A DNA stretch of 31,909 nt from NCBI RefSeq assembly GCF_003046425.1, contig NZ_QAJG01000035.1, positions 1 through 31,909 on the forward strand, given 5' to 3'. Below are positions 1 through 31,909 of the stretch, in pieces. Under the pieces are notes generated by a model, which worked only from the letters and a program-made list of their open reading frames with translations, was not told the DNA's origin and searched no databases. The number at the start of each line of letters is the position of its first letter. Position 1 is the stretch's first letter. Position numbers and translations under genes: made by a program. This stretch comes from Leptospira borgpetersenii serovar Javanica. GTDB lineage: Bacteria; Spirochaetota; Leptospiria; Leptospirales; Leptospiraceae.

Positions 1-111
1 ACTTTAGTTTGAAAAATTCAGGCGAAACGCTTTTTATAAAAACGTTTCAGCTCGCGAATGATTCGCCCAAACTTTCTTATATCGAATTCACGTTAGTATA
101 GTTTCTTTTGT

Positions 112-300
112 TTGCTTTTTTGTCTCCGTAAACTGCATTCTAAATTTGTGATGCAATAACTCCTCCGCTTCTGTCCTCAGTCCTCTGAACGCGAAAAGTA
201 GTTTGTTTTTCTAATACAGCTTGCTTTTCTGTCTCCGCAAACTGCATTTTAAATCCGTGATGCAATAACTCCCCCGTTTCTGTCATCAGTCCTCTGAACG
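112..300 (+). repeat. Tandem pair of dispersed repeat family 1 (112-191 and 221-300)
   Basis: Two 80-bp copies, 109 bp apart, differ at 8 positions. Each runs from a T-rich start through a GTGATGCAATAACTC core to CAGTCCTCTGAACG. A longer copy lies at 27783-27901 on the other strand and a partial one at 15680-15753. Compared with the long copy, both short ones lack the same 36-nt internal segment, whose ends fall in short TCCTC direct repeats. The second copy ends 40 bp before the methyltransferase ATG, so it sits in that gene's 5' region. The flank at 24-48 also forms a hairpin (GAAACG...CGTTTC). Confidence 0.8.
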
Positions 301-339
301 TGGAGATGTTTGTGAATCAATGGAATCGGAGTTACAAAA

Positions 340-987
340 ATGGACGCTAATTTTTGGCACCAAAAATGGGAAAAGAATGAGATCGCTTTTCATGAAAGCG
401 AGGTCAATCCGCTGTTAGTGGAAAACATCGATAAATTGTCTTTGGCTGAAAACGGTAGAATCTTTTTACCGCTTTGCGGAAAAACGCTGGATATTGCTTG
501 GTTGCTTTCAAGAGGCTTTCGTGTCGCCGGAGCAGAGTTGAGTAAAATTGCAATCGAACAATTATTTCAAGAGTTGGGAGTTGAACCGAAGATATCGAAA
601 GCAGCGGAACTTGAACGTTATAGCGCGCATCATATCGATATCTTTGTAGGCGATATTTTTCATTTAACTGCTGCGTCGCTCGGTTTTGTAGATGCAATTT
701 ATGACAGAGCGTCCTTGGTTGCGCTGCCGGAAGACACGAGGAAACGTTATGTGAAACATTTGATGGAAATCACAAATACGGCTCCGCAGTTACTGATCTG
801 TTACGAATACGATCAAAGTAAAATGGCGGGACCTCCTTTTTCGATTCGTAGTGGAGAAGTGCAGAAACACTACCGGAATCATTATCATTTCAATTTGATT
901 GTTAGTAAAAACGTGGTCGGCGGTTTGAAAGGAAAATGCGAGGCTACGGAAAATGTATGGTTATTGTTGAAACAATCGACCGATTGA
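340..987 (+). CDS. tpm: Thiopurine S-methyltransferase family protein
   Basis: A 215-aa SAM-dependent methyltransferase of the TPMT family, which transfers methyl groups to aromatic thiols; bacterial members have also been linked to selenium and tellurium methylation. Visible hallmarks are the N-terminal FWHQKWEKNEIAFHE segment, the SAM-binding loop PLCGKTLDIAWL (about residues 44-55), the acidic AGAELS strand end (about 63-68), and the DAIYDRASLVALP segment typical of the family. The length matches bacterial TPMTs (about 210-220 aa), and there is no signal peptide, so it should be cytoplasmic. It stands alone: a repeat pair lies just upstream and a long gene-poor stretch follows. The ATG at 340 is favoured because the FWHQ block starts immediately after it; no strong ribosome-binding site is seen. 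The actual substrate in this organism is unknown. Confidence 0.9.
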   Translation: MDANFWHQKWEKNEIAFHESEVNPLLVENIDKLSLAENGRIFLPLCGKTLDIAWLLSRGFRVAGAELSKIAIEQLFQELGVEPKISKAAELERYSAHHIDIFVGDIFHLTAASLGFVDAIYDRASLVALPEDTRKRYVKHLMEITNTAPQLLICYEYDQSKMAGPPFSIRSGEVQKHYRNHYHFNLIVSKNVVGGLKGKCEATENVWLLLKQSTD

Positions 988-2772
<1,785 letters not shown>

Positions 2773-2789
2773 CCGGGAGTAATATTAAG

Positions 2790-7801
<5,012 letters not shown>

Positions 7802-7814
7802 GAGCGGGGGCAAA

Positions 7815-9733
<1,919 letters not shown>

Positions 9734-9746
9734 GAGAGGAAGAAGA

Positions 9747-10226
<480 letters not shown>

Positions 10227-10257
10227 ACTCACCCTTAGTCAATAAATATCAAGGAGT

Positions 10258-10295
10258 TCCATGTCGCTTCGGGAGAAGGACATGGATTTTTTTTT
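10258..10295 (+). terminator. Rho-independent terminator of the act operon
   Basis: An 8-bp stem TCCATGTC/GACATGGA (10258-10265 and 10279-10286) encloses a second stem CTTC/GAAG with a GGGA loop, followed by nine T residues (10287-10295). It lies 31 nt after the last gene of the operon. The rest of 10227-10560 is AT-rich and shows no gene. Confidence 0.9.
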
Positions 10296-10560
10296 GCCTA
10301 TTTGGTTTTTGAATAATTCAACAAGCGGGCGTTCGAAAGAAGAATCGTACATTTCGAATATTATAAATCTTTAAACAGCATTTTGCGCGACGATTTTGCA
10401 GAATCAACACCTTGTGCGGGTTGATTTGTGGATTAGTGATTAAATAAATTAATGAAAATCACTTGTCTTTTGGGCTGATTTTCGTTCTATGGATTACAAA
10501 AGATGAGCGCTTTTTATTCGGTTTTTAAGCGTAGAATTGATCAAGGGATAATTTTATAAA

Positions 10561-11367
10561 ATGGATAAGCTGATAAGGAAAATTTTAACGGTTGTGTTGG
10601 TTCTTGCGATGGTCGGTTGCAGCAGGCATTATTACGTGAAGGAGTTTCCTGTTTCCGGGAAAGCTAAAGTGGAAAAGGCTCCTAAAATTGTATATCTCGG
10701 TTTTAGAACGTATCAATCCAGAATAACCGGGTCTGCGAGCAGAAGGACTACGTATACAGCCGAGTTAGTCTATGAGACTAGAACCATTCCGAAGTTGGAA
10801 AACGGTGTTTTTATTAATCAGCTGAAAAGCAGCGGGTTTAGAGGTGATATTCCTTCCGATAAGGTTCAAGCTTTTGCAATGGAATATCTGGGCGCAGTAA
10901 AATCAAGCGGCGCCTTGGAAATTTCCACATTGGTCGATGTGGAAAAAAAGGGCGGCGACGTAAAAATATTTAAACTCAGAAACTTTCCGGTGGATTACTA
11001 TGTGATCGGAGTTCATGGGCCTGCGTTTCGGAAGAATACCAATTTTGGAATCTCTGTCGTTGAAGTTTTCTCCTCCTTATTTTCGATGGTTACTTTGGGA
11101 TTGATCCCGGTGTATTCGTCGGATCTCGCAAAAACGGAAGTAAAAATTTATGATAAAAATCTAAAATTAGTAAACAGTTTAGAATATGATAATTCCTATT
11201 CTACGATCGATGCGATATGGGTATCGCCGAATCCGCCTCACTGTAAAATGTTAGAGTGTACGGAGCAAATTGGTTCTCCACCTAGTATTGTTTATTCCGA
11301 AATGGGTCCGAAAATCGAAGAGGACGTTTTGAATTCGATTCAAAAACCTGCCGCCCCTGCCAATTAA
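10561..11367 (+). CDS. Lipoprotein, first of a tandem paralogous pair
   Basis: A 268-aa predicted lipoprotein of unknown function. The signal is basic (MDKLIRK), then hydrophobic, ending in a lipobox MVGC with C20. It is clearly paralogous to the next gene (11710-12522): both carry HYYV/RYYV just after the cysteine, a YLGFR/YIGFR strand near residue 47, DVPSDKV-type and VEKKG blocks, a [24 protein letters not shown] motif, a short hydrophobic stretch (LFSMVTLGLIPVYSS), and a KIYDKNL motif. The late pair of cysteines (CKMLEC) is also conserved as CHRMGC. The family looks restricted to Leptospira, which is my inference. The hydrophobic stretch near residue 175 could insert in a membrane. Function and exact localisation are unknown. 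Confidence 0.8.
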   Translation: MDKLIRKILTVVLVLAMVGCSRHYYVKEFPVSGKAKVEKAPKIVYLGFRTYQSRITGSASRRTTYTAELVYETRTIPKLENGVFINQLKSSGFRGDIPSDKVQAFAMEYLGAVKSSGALEISTLVDVEKKGGDVKIFKLRNFPVDYYVIGVHGPAFRKNTNFGISVVEVFSSLFSMVTLGLIPVYSSDLAKTEVKIYDKNLKLVNSLEYDNSYSTIDAIWVSPNPPHCKMLECTEQIGSPPSIVYSEMGPKIEEDVLNSIQKPAAPAN

Positions 11368-11709
11368 AAGACGGCCTTTGTCAAAATGCAGGAGCGGAAT
11401 TTACCTGCTCCGCATCCGAATGGATTCCAAAAAAAATATACGTACCTTGTATCGGGAGCTCGTCAATTTAACATGTATAACAAAGGACAACAAGACTTGC
11501 AGGCCGATAAGAATAAAATTTCTTCTATCGGCTTGAACTAAGATTTTGATGTATGTTTCTTGGAAATACTAAAGGAGTGCATCGTTTTTTATTTTTTCTT
11601 TTCGAACGTGTTGGATTCTTCTTTTTGATTGCAAAGAAGAATCCTTTAGGAGAATTTAATATGAGAGGCGGATCAAACGAAATTTAGCTCCGCTGATTTC
11701 GGAAAATCT
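11368..11709. other. Spacer between the paralogous lipoproteins with a 12-bp perfect hairpin
   Basis: 342 bp without a gene. It holds a perfect 12-bp stem GGATTCTTCTTT/AAAGAAGAATCC at 11613-11624 and 11633-11644 with an 8-nt loop, about 65 nt before the second lipoprotein start. A weaker hairpin (GCCGATA/TATCGGC) lies at 11503-11532. Neither has a strong T tail, so 5'-leader structures are as likely as terminators. Confidence 0.5.
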
Positions 11710-14353
<2,644 letters not shown>

Positions 14354-14378
14354 CTTACCCGAGAAGCGAGTTGTTCGA

Positions 14379-14417
<39 letters not shown>

Positions 14418-14444
14418 CACTTCGGATTTCGATCATTCGAGTCC

Positions 14445-15145
<701 letters not shown>

Positions 15146-15786
15146 AATCCGACAAAAAGTATTCCCATATTTTACTTTTCAAAGATTTTAAGTTCGTTTC
15201 GAATTTGGTCTTACAAAAACCTAGAGGAAACGTTTATCTATTATTTTCCCGTTATTGTTTTTAATTTTAGAGTTTGTCTGTGCAAATTATTAGTGCTTTT
15301 ATTATTGCGAACTTGCCACAATTGGTGGGTTTTAAAAAAGAGTTTTCCCACAATCCATTCCGATTTCTAAAAGTTCTAACTCTTCCAACCGTTTTATAGA
15401 ATGCGATCGCAGCGGGAAGAAAAAGTATATACATTTGGAATTATCTCATTTTATTAGTGCGACTTAGCAGATAACTCTGAGGTGAGTTATAGGAAACCTC
15501 TATAATTGGAAATTTGATTTTAAGATCGTTCTCTTTGAACTTATCCCAGATAGAAATAGAATCGTGAACTTTTCGCAAAACGAAGGAATGTCCGCAGTTT
15601 ATCGACTTTCGAATGGGGGCCTATTCGTTAAATTCTCGTAAGAGCTCCTACATTCAGAGGAGTGAGGACAGTCGGCCTTATAACATCTCCCCCGTTTCTG
15701 TTCTCTGTCTAGAACGAAGCGAAGTCTGTCTTTCGTCTTCTGAATGAAGACAGTTTTGAGACCGGCTCTTAGCTCCTTTTCAAGGG
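15146..15786. other. Intergenic stretch with partial dispersed repeat before the vWA gene
   Basis: 640 bp without a gene. Inverted words GTGGGTTTT (about 15325) and TTTTCCCACA (about 15343) mark a hairpin. At 15680-15753 lies a partial copy of repeat family 1 (CCCCCGTTTCTG...CTAGAACGAAGCGAAG...TCTTCTGAA). A short inverted piece of the same family, TTCAGAGGAGTGAGGACAG, sits at 15653-15671. No trace of the missing vWA N-terminus or of a MoxR gene is seen in any frame. Confidence 0.6.
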
Positions 15787-16440
<654 letters not shown>

Positions 16441-16445
16441 TAACG

Positions 16446-18365
<1,920 letters not shown>

Positions 18366-18461
18366 GATCGGTTAAAATACCTTAAGTTAGGGACCTTCCT
18401 GCGCTCGAATATTGACGGTAAAAGAGTAACGCTACCAGCTTTAATGCCTGTCATCCTAGAC

Positions 18462-20990
<2,529 letters not shown>

Positions 20991-20998
20991 AAGGTTTT

Positions 20999-21069
<71 letters not shown>

Positions 21070-21101
21070 TACTTTTTTAGTTTTTAGCGTGATTCTCGTT
21101 C

Positions 21102-22290
<1,189 letters not shown>

Positions 22291-22772
22291 AATCGGAATT
22301 TATTTCAAAACTCGCTTATAAATCGTTTAAAAGTGGTTTCTAATATGATATGACGATCTTTCTATATAGCCGAACGTTTTTAAGATAGCTCTGGTTTTTT
22401 AGAACTTTCCCAAAACTTCGATAGAAATATCATCGTAGATTTTCACAAGACAAAGGATTTTGAAGATCGATTTAAAGTTAAGATTCGTTTTTGAAATTGA
22501 TCGGCGAAAGTTAAGATAGGTTCCTATTCCGATTCTTTTTTGATAAGGATATAAAAAATTAAATCCATTTTTTTTTAAGAAAGATTTTTTCATTGAGAAA
22601 AATATCCGCATCAGAGATCAAAGTGACGTATGATCGAACGGGATCTGTGGAAAACGTTTCGTTGAATTAGTCGCAAGCGAATCACTTGCGCGGTTTGAGC
22701 TCTTTAAGAAACCGTAAACTATTCGGCGGAAGATGGATTCAACACATAAATCTAATGTACGAGTTAGACTTT
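22291..22772. other. AT-rich spacer between convergent genes
   Basis: 482 bp without a gene, very AT-rich, with several T and A runs. A small hairpin CGCAAG...CTTGCG at about 22672-22690 lies downstream of pepA in its direction of transcription, without a clear T tail. No other structure stands out. Confidence 0.5.
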
Positions 22773-24736
<1,964 letters not shown>

Positions 24737-24838
24737 GATTTCCTCTTTCTGATATCTTAACGAGAATTCGATATAAGTTTTGTCCAAAAACTGGGACAGA
24801 ACCTTGCAGTTTGATCTTTCTGACAAAGCAGAAAACGA

Positions 24839-25080
24839 AAGCGCGTTTGCTCCCTAAGGGTCGCTCCGCGGGTTTTGGGACGCGCTTAAGAAAGTTTGGG
24901 CGAATCCAGCCTTTGCTTGCAAAGGCTGGACCGCGCTTTAACTCAATGTTACTGCCTAAGCTCAGTGAAACGGCTTCCTAAGGGGCGCCGTTTCAGGTCG
25001 CAACATAATGCTCCAATTCCTTCGGAATTTCTGCTGCAATCGCTTTCGCATTTATTCCACCGAACTCACGTTACTTAGAA
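24839..25080. repeat. Structured intergenic repeat with three successive hairpins
   Basis: Three stems follow in series: AAGCGCGT/ACGCGCTT (24839-24846, 24880-24887), CCAGCCTTTGC/GCAAAGGCTGG with a 2-nt loop (24906-24929), and GAAACGGC/GCCGTTTC (24967-24974, 24987-24994). The first and third loops share a CCTAAGGG-CGC word. The tail at 24998-25080 (CGCAACATAAT...ATCGCTTTC...CTCACGTTA) resembles the tail of the repeat at 29031-29080 but carries about 25 extra bases. It is more GC-rich than its surroundings. The rest of 24737-25362 shows no gene; a GGTCGGAACTCCG word lies at 25142. Confidence 0.65.
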
Positions 25081-25362
25081 TTATTTTTTTAGAGGTCGGC
25101 CTTTGCAAGAGAGTTCTGAAAAAAGTATAAATTTTAGATATGGTCGGAACTCCGCCTGATTTTAGGGAAGTTCGTTTTACCGGCGTCATGGAGAAAGAAA
25201 TCGTCTCTGTAAAAACGTAAACTTCACATTCATTTCTCTACTTTAAATCGTAGTTTTTCGTATTCTGAGATATGGTGCCGGTTCAAGTCGGAGAATGTTG
25301 GTAAATATATTCTCTCCATTTTTGACTTGCGAAAATCCGAAAAATGTCCGATGGTTTTAAAT

Positions 25363-25764
<402 letters not shown>

Positions 25765-26178
25765 AATCATTCGGATCTCTTTCAAAAGAATTTTTCCGAT
25801 GTTATTTCGGTTAGGAAGCCGTTTCGTATAAGGGCGATAAATTCCATTCTATATTTCTGAAAAAATTGTACCCATATGATTTGCGACAAGGCGTATCGTT
25901 TACAAGTTCATTTGTAAAAAGAATTTCATTCAAGTTTTAAAAGCGGGCTTTAAGTTTATACTCCTTGGGTATACGCTTTTTCGAATTCTACTAAGACAAA
26001 ATATATTTGAAAATAATTTCTTGAATCAAAAGGACGACGACCAATGTTGGAATCGGCTTTTGAGGGGAATTTTTTAATGGATTTCCTGTGAATAAAAGAA
26101 AATTGGAATTCACTTTTCAGTGTGTAATCCTCAAATTAGATTGGTTCAAAATTATAGTTCATTCCAAAAATCATCGCC
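25765..26178. other. Intergenic stretch with a hairpin and T run
   Basis: 414 bp with no gene. A compound hairpin AAAAGCG/CGCTTTT (25939-25945, 25974-25980), with an inner TATAC/GTATA stem and a T at 25981, could act as a terminator for the upstream gene, though it lies 175 bp after the stop. The remainder is AT-rich and would include the promoter of the GH18 gene. Confidence 0.4.
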
Positions 26179-27576
<1,398 letters not shown>

Positions 27577-27920
27577 AAAGGATCAATGTTTAGTGATAGT
27601 GAATTCTAACATGAGATCGGCGTAAAGGATTACAAGTTTCTGTTTGTAAAGAATATTCTGATTTTATTATGTATTCTTGGAAATTGAGTTTAGACAAATG
27701 GCGCCCTTTTGGGTTTAAAAACCGTGGGTTGGATGCGAACATGAACCACAAACAAGAAAATCAATAGAAGGAACTAAGGGCCTGTCCGTTCAGAGGACTG
27801 AGGATGGACGAACTTCGCTTCGCTCGTTCTAGGCAGAGGACAGAAGCGGGAGTGATGGTACATCACGAATTGAGAATACAGCTTACGAAGATAGAAAAGC
27901 AAACTGCTTTTCGAAGAAAT
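27577..27920. other. Intergenic stretch containing a long copy of repeat family 1
   Basis: 344 bp without a gene between the GH18 gene and the IS remnant. It carries the long form of repeat family 1 (27783-27901), described separately; the first 200 bp are AT-rich and show nothing I can name. Confidence 0.5.
27783..27901 (-). repeat. Dispersed repeat family 1, long copy
   Basis: Read on the minus strand it matches the copies at 112-191 and 221-300 at both ends. It adds a 36-nt middle segment (TGCCTAGAACGAGCGAAGCG and onward) that those lack but the copy at 15680-15753 retains in part. It ends 50 bp from the transposase relic, on the same strand. Confidence 0.75.
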
Positions 27921-28862
<942 letters not shown>

Positions 28863-28875
28863 TTGACTATAAGCC

Positions 28876-29080
28876 GGTCTCAAAATCTTAGGAATGTAAA
28901 AGCTACTACAATTTTAAACGACGGGAGAAACCCGCCAATGCGACGGTTTCTGTGGAAATTCCCGCGTTTTTTATAAACTTGTCAGATTGTTTAGGGATAT
29001 TTTCTTCAGGTTTTAAGACTGGTTCTGATATGAATCGCAACATAATAATCGCTTTCTCATTTGTTGACTCACGTTAAGTA
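28876..29080 (+). repeat. Dispersed repeat family 2, first copy with tail
   Basis: Positions 28876-29008 match 31530-31663: both read TCT-AAAATCTTA-GAATGTA, then CTACTACAATTTTAAACGAC, and later AACTT-TCA-A-TG, with scattered mismatches and small gaps. The tail 29031-29080 (CGCAACATAATAATCGCTTTC...GACTCACGTTA) is shared with 24998-25080 and 13213-13262. It lies between the IS relic and the small membrane protein gene and fills most of 28863-29100. Confidence 0.7.
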
Positions 29081-29100
29081 TTATTTTAGTTTACAATTTC

Positions 29101-29513
29101 TTAATGGACGACTTGGCAACGTTTTTGTGGAGTGTTATTTTTACGACGAATTTTTCTGCCGCAAATCCAGCCTGCGATAAGAAGAGGATATCCGAGCTTA
29201 GCTACTATGTTTGCATAAAAGTTGGAATGGTTTTCGGAAACACTGGGAATTTGCAAAATCAAACCTGCTAACAGAAGAATAATGTGAATTTCGGTATATT
29301 TTGAGTTTTGTACAAAGAGATAATTTCCAAGACCGCAACCCGAGATGAATGCAGATAGCCCGAAGAAGATCCCGATTTTTCCCAAGATCAGAAACAGATT
29401 TTGCGGTAAGAATGAAATCGGAGACAGAAGAGTAGGGAGAAAAATTTTACAACTCAAAAGGAAAATTGAAATGATTCCTAAAGCGGAATGAAGTTTAAGT
29501 TGATACTTTATCT

Positions 29514-29517
<4 letters not shown>
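29101..29517 (-). CDS. Small membrane protein coupled to the APC permease
   Basis: A 138-aa protein with about four hydrophobic helices (residues 10-30, 40-62, 76-92, 103-120) and a strongly basic C-terminus ([14 protein letters not shown]). No family recognised. It begins at a TTG that overlaps the permease stop codon (TTGA), so translation is probably coupled to the permease. It may be an accessory or an unrelated inner-membrane protein; nothing in the sequence decides this. Confidence 0.65.
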
Positions 29518-30986
<1,469 letters not shown>

Positions 30987-31230
30987 CGTTTTCTGACAGC
31001 ATGGTAGTCTCGTTTTCGCAAACAAGGATTTTTCCGTTTAAGGTTATTGGGGATTTTATTGTGTTAAGATCTATTCTTCCAAACGAAAACGGATAAGCAT
31101 ACTTTTCTAAAACTTTTCGCTAAAAATGGATGTGTTGTCCAATTTGCGATGTTTCATTTATTTATGGTTTGGGCAGGAAAGGAACGGGAGAGGTTCTTCG
31201 TTTTTCTGGATTCTTTTGTAGAGAATATTT

Positions 31231-31320
31231 AGAGTGTGTTCCAAAACGTAGGAACAATTGCAGTAATCCGCGAGGATTCCGATAAGATCGAATGGTTTTG
31301 GGACACACTCTTATTTTTTT
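31231..31320. repeat. Long inverted repeat followed by a T run
   Basis: Arms AGAGTGTGTTCCAAAAC (31231-31247) and GTTTTGGGACACACTCT (31295-31311) pair over 17 bp with one G-T wobble. The 47-nt loop contains a smaller stem AATCC/GGATT (31265-31278). TTATTTTTTT follows at 31311-31320. One arm recurs once at 1312-1328. It may be a small palindromic repeat or a structured RNA or terminator. Confidence 0.65.
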
Positions 31321-31529
31321 CTATGGTCGGAACTCCGGCTGCGTACTATTTTCGGTAAAGAATTATGTCTTCTTTATTTAGAATCACAATTCACAAAAGG
31401 ATAGTGGCCGATTCTTTTCTAAACAAAGCAAATCTATACTTTTCAAAAAATTATTTCATCCAATCATCAAAATGAATCCCTAAAAGATCCAAGAGAAAAG
31501 AAAATCCTAATTTTCTTCAAATTAAGAGC

Positions 31530-31663
31530 TGATCTTAAAATCTTAGAATGTAGGAACTACTACAATTTTAAACGACAGGAAAGCCGCCAGCGACGATTTC
31601 TATGGGAACTCCTATAATTTAATTACGAACTTATCAAATGATTGAAGCTGATTTTCTTAAGAA
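31530..31663 (+). repeat. Dispersed repeat family 2, second copy
   Basis: Matches 28876-29008 over about 130 bp with mismatches and short gaps; the shared CTACTACAATTTTAAACGAC core is identical in both. The tail found at 29031-29080 is not clearly present after this copy. Confidence 0.7.
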
Positions 31664-31715
31664 TTTGGAGAGGTCGGAGTAATAAACAGAATAACAATTC
31701 AATTGTTTCTTTTCA

Positions 31716-31746
<31 letters not shown>

Positions 31747-31909
31747 ATCTATTTGACTAGGCAGATGCGATTTATATTTTGGTCCTTACCGCTATTTTAA
31801 TGTGAGATAGCTGGAGCGAACAACTAAGTTGCTTCTTTTCTTCGTTTGTTGAATTTGACAGACCGGGTTAAAAGATTCGACCTTGGGAAACGCGGAAGAT
31901 CTTTAACAA

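Noticed and set aside
24737..24826. N-terminal extension of the peroxiredoxin
   Set aside because: The family start and a good ribosome-binding site both point to the ATG at 24736.

Overview
The window looks like chromosomal DNA from a pathogenic-clade Leptospira (spirochaete). This is inferred from the moderately AT-rich base composition, several lipoproteins with loose spirochaete-type lipoboxes, a complete Alternative Complex III operon, frequent TTG starts, and long intergenic stretches packed with short degenerate repeats and one decayed IS3-family element. The species cannot be fixed from sequence reading alone.

Layout. 1-340: two tandem copies of a dispersed repeat in front of a thiopurine methyltransferase gene (340-987). 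988-2265: about 1.3 kb with no convincing gene. 2266-10226: the energy-metabolism core, a tight seven-gene operon actA-actB-actC-actD-actE-actF plus an SH3-like lipoprotein gene, closed by a clear rho-independent terminator (10258-10295). The six Act proteins would form the inner-membrane quinol:acceptor oxidoreductase that replaces the bc1 complex. 10561-12522: two tandem paralogous lipoproteins of unknown role. 12523-13297: repeat-rich DNA. 13298-14298: a two-gene minus-strand unit (lipoprotein and small hypothetical, ATGA overlap). 14459-15145: an orphan protein.

15146-18365 holds what I read as a decaying MoxR/vWA/SWIM-type locus. The vWA (CoxE-like) gene lacks its N-terminal half, and homology begins right after a dispersed repeat. 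The SWIM zinc-finger gene is broken by one in-frame TAG, with the rest of the protein continuing in the same frame. No MoxR ATPase or other usual partner is present. 18462-20987 (minus) is an 841-aa protein with an N-terminal cyclic-nucleotide-binding-like domain, divergent from a DUF1343/NamZ-family gene (21115-22290). pepA and a PrxQ/Bcp peroxiredoxin form a minus-strand pair (22773-24736).

The right third (24737-31909) has lower gene density: a structured triple-hairpin repeat, a small TPR-like protein, a GH18-family glycosidase, an IS3-family transposase relic flanked by dispersed repeats, an APC-family permease coupled to a small membrane protein, and a terminal non-coding stretch with a long hairpin and another dispersed repeat. 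I found no tRNA, rRNA, CRISPR array or intact mobile element. The most noteworthy items are the broken vWA/SWIM locus, the lipoprotein appended to the Alternative Complex III operon, and the dispersed repeat families.
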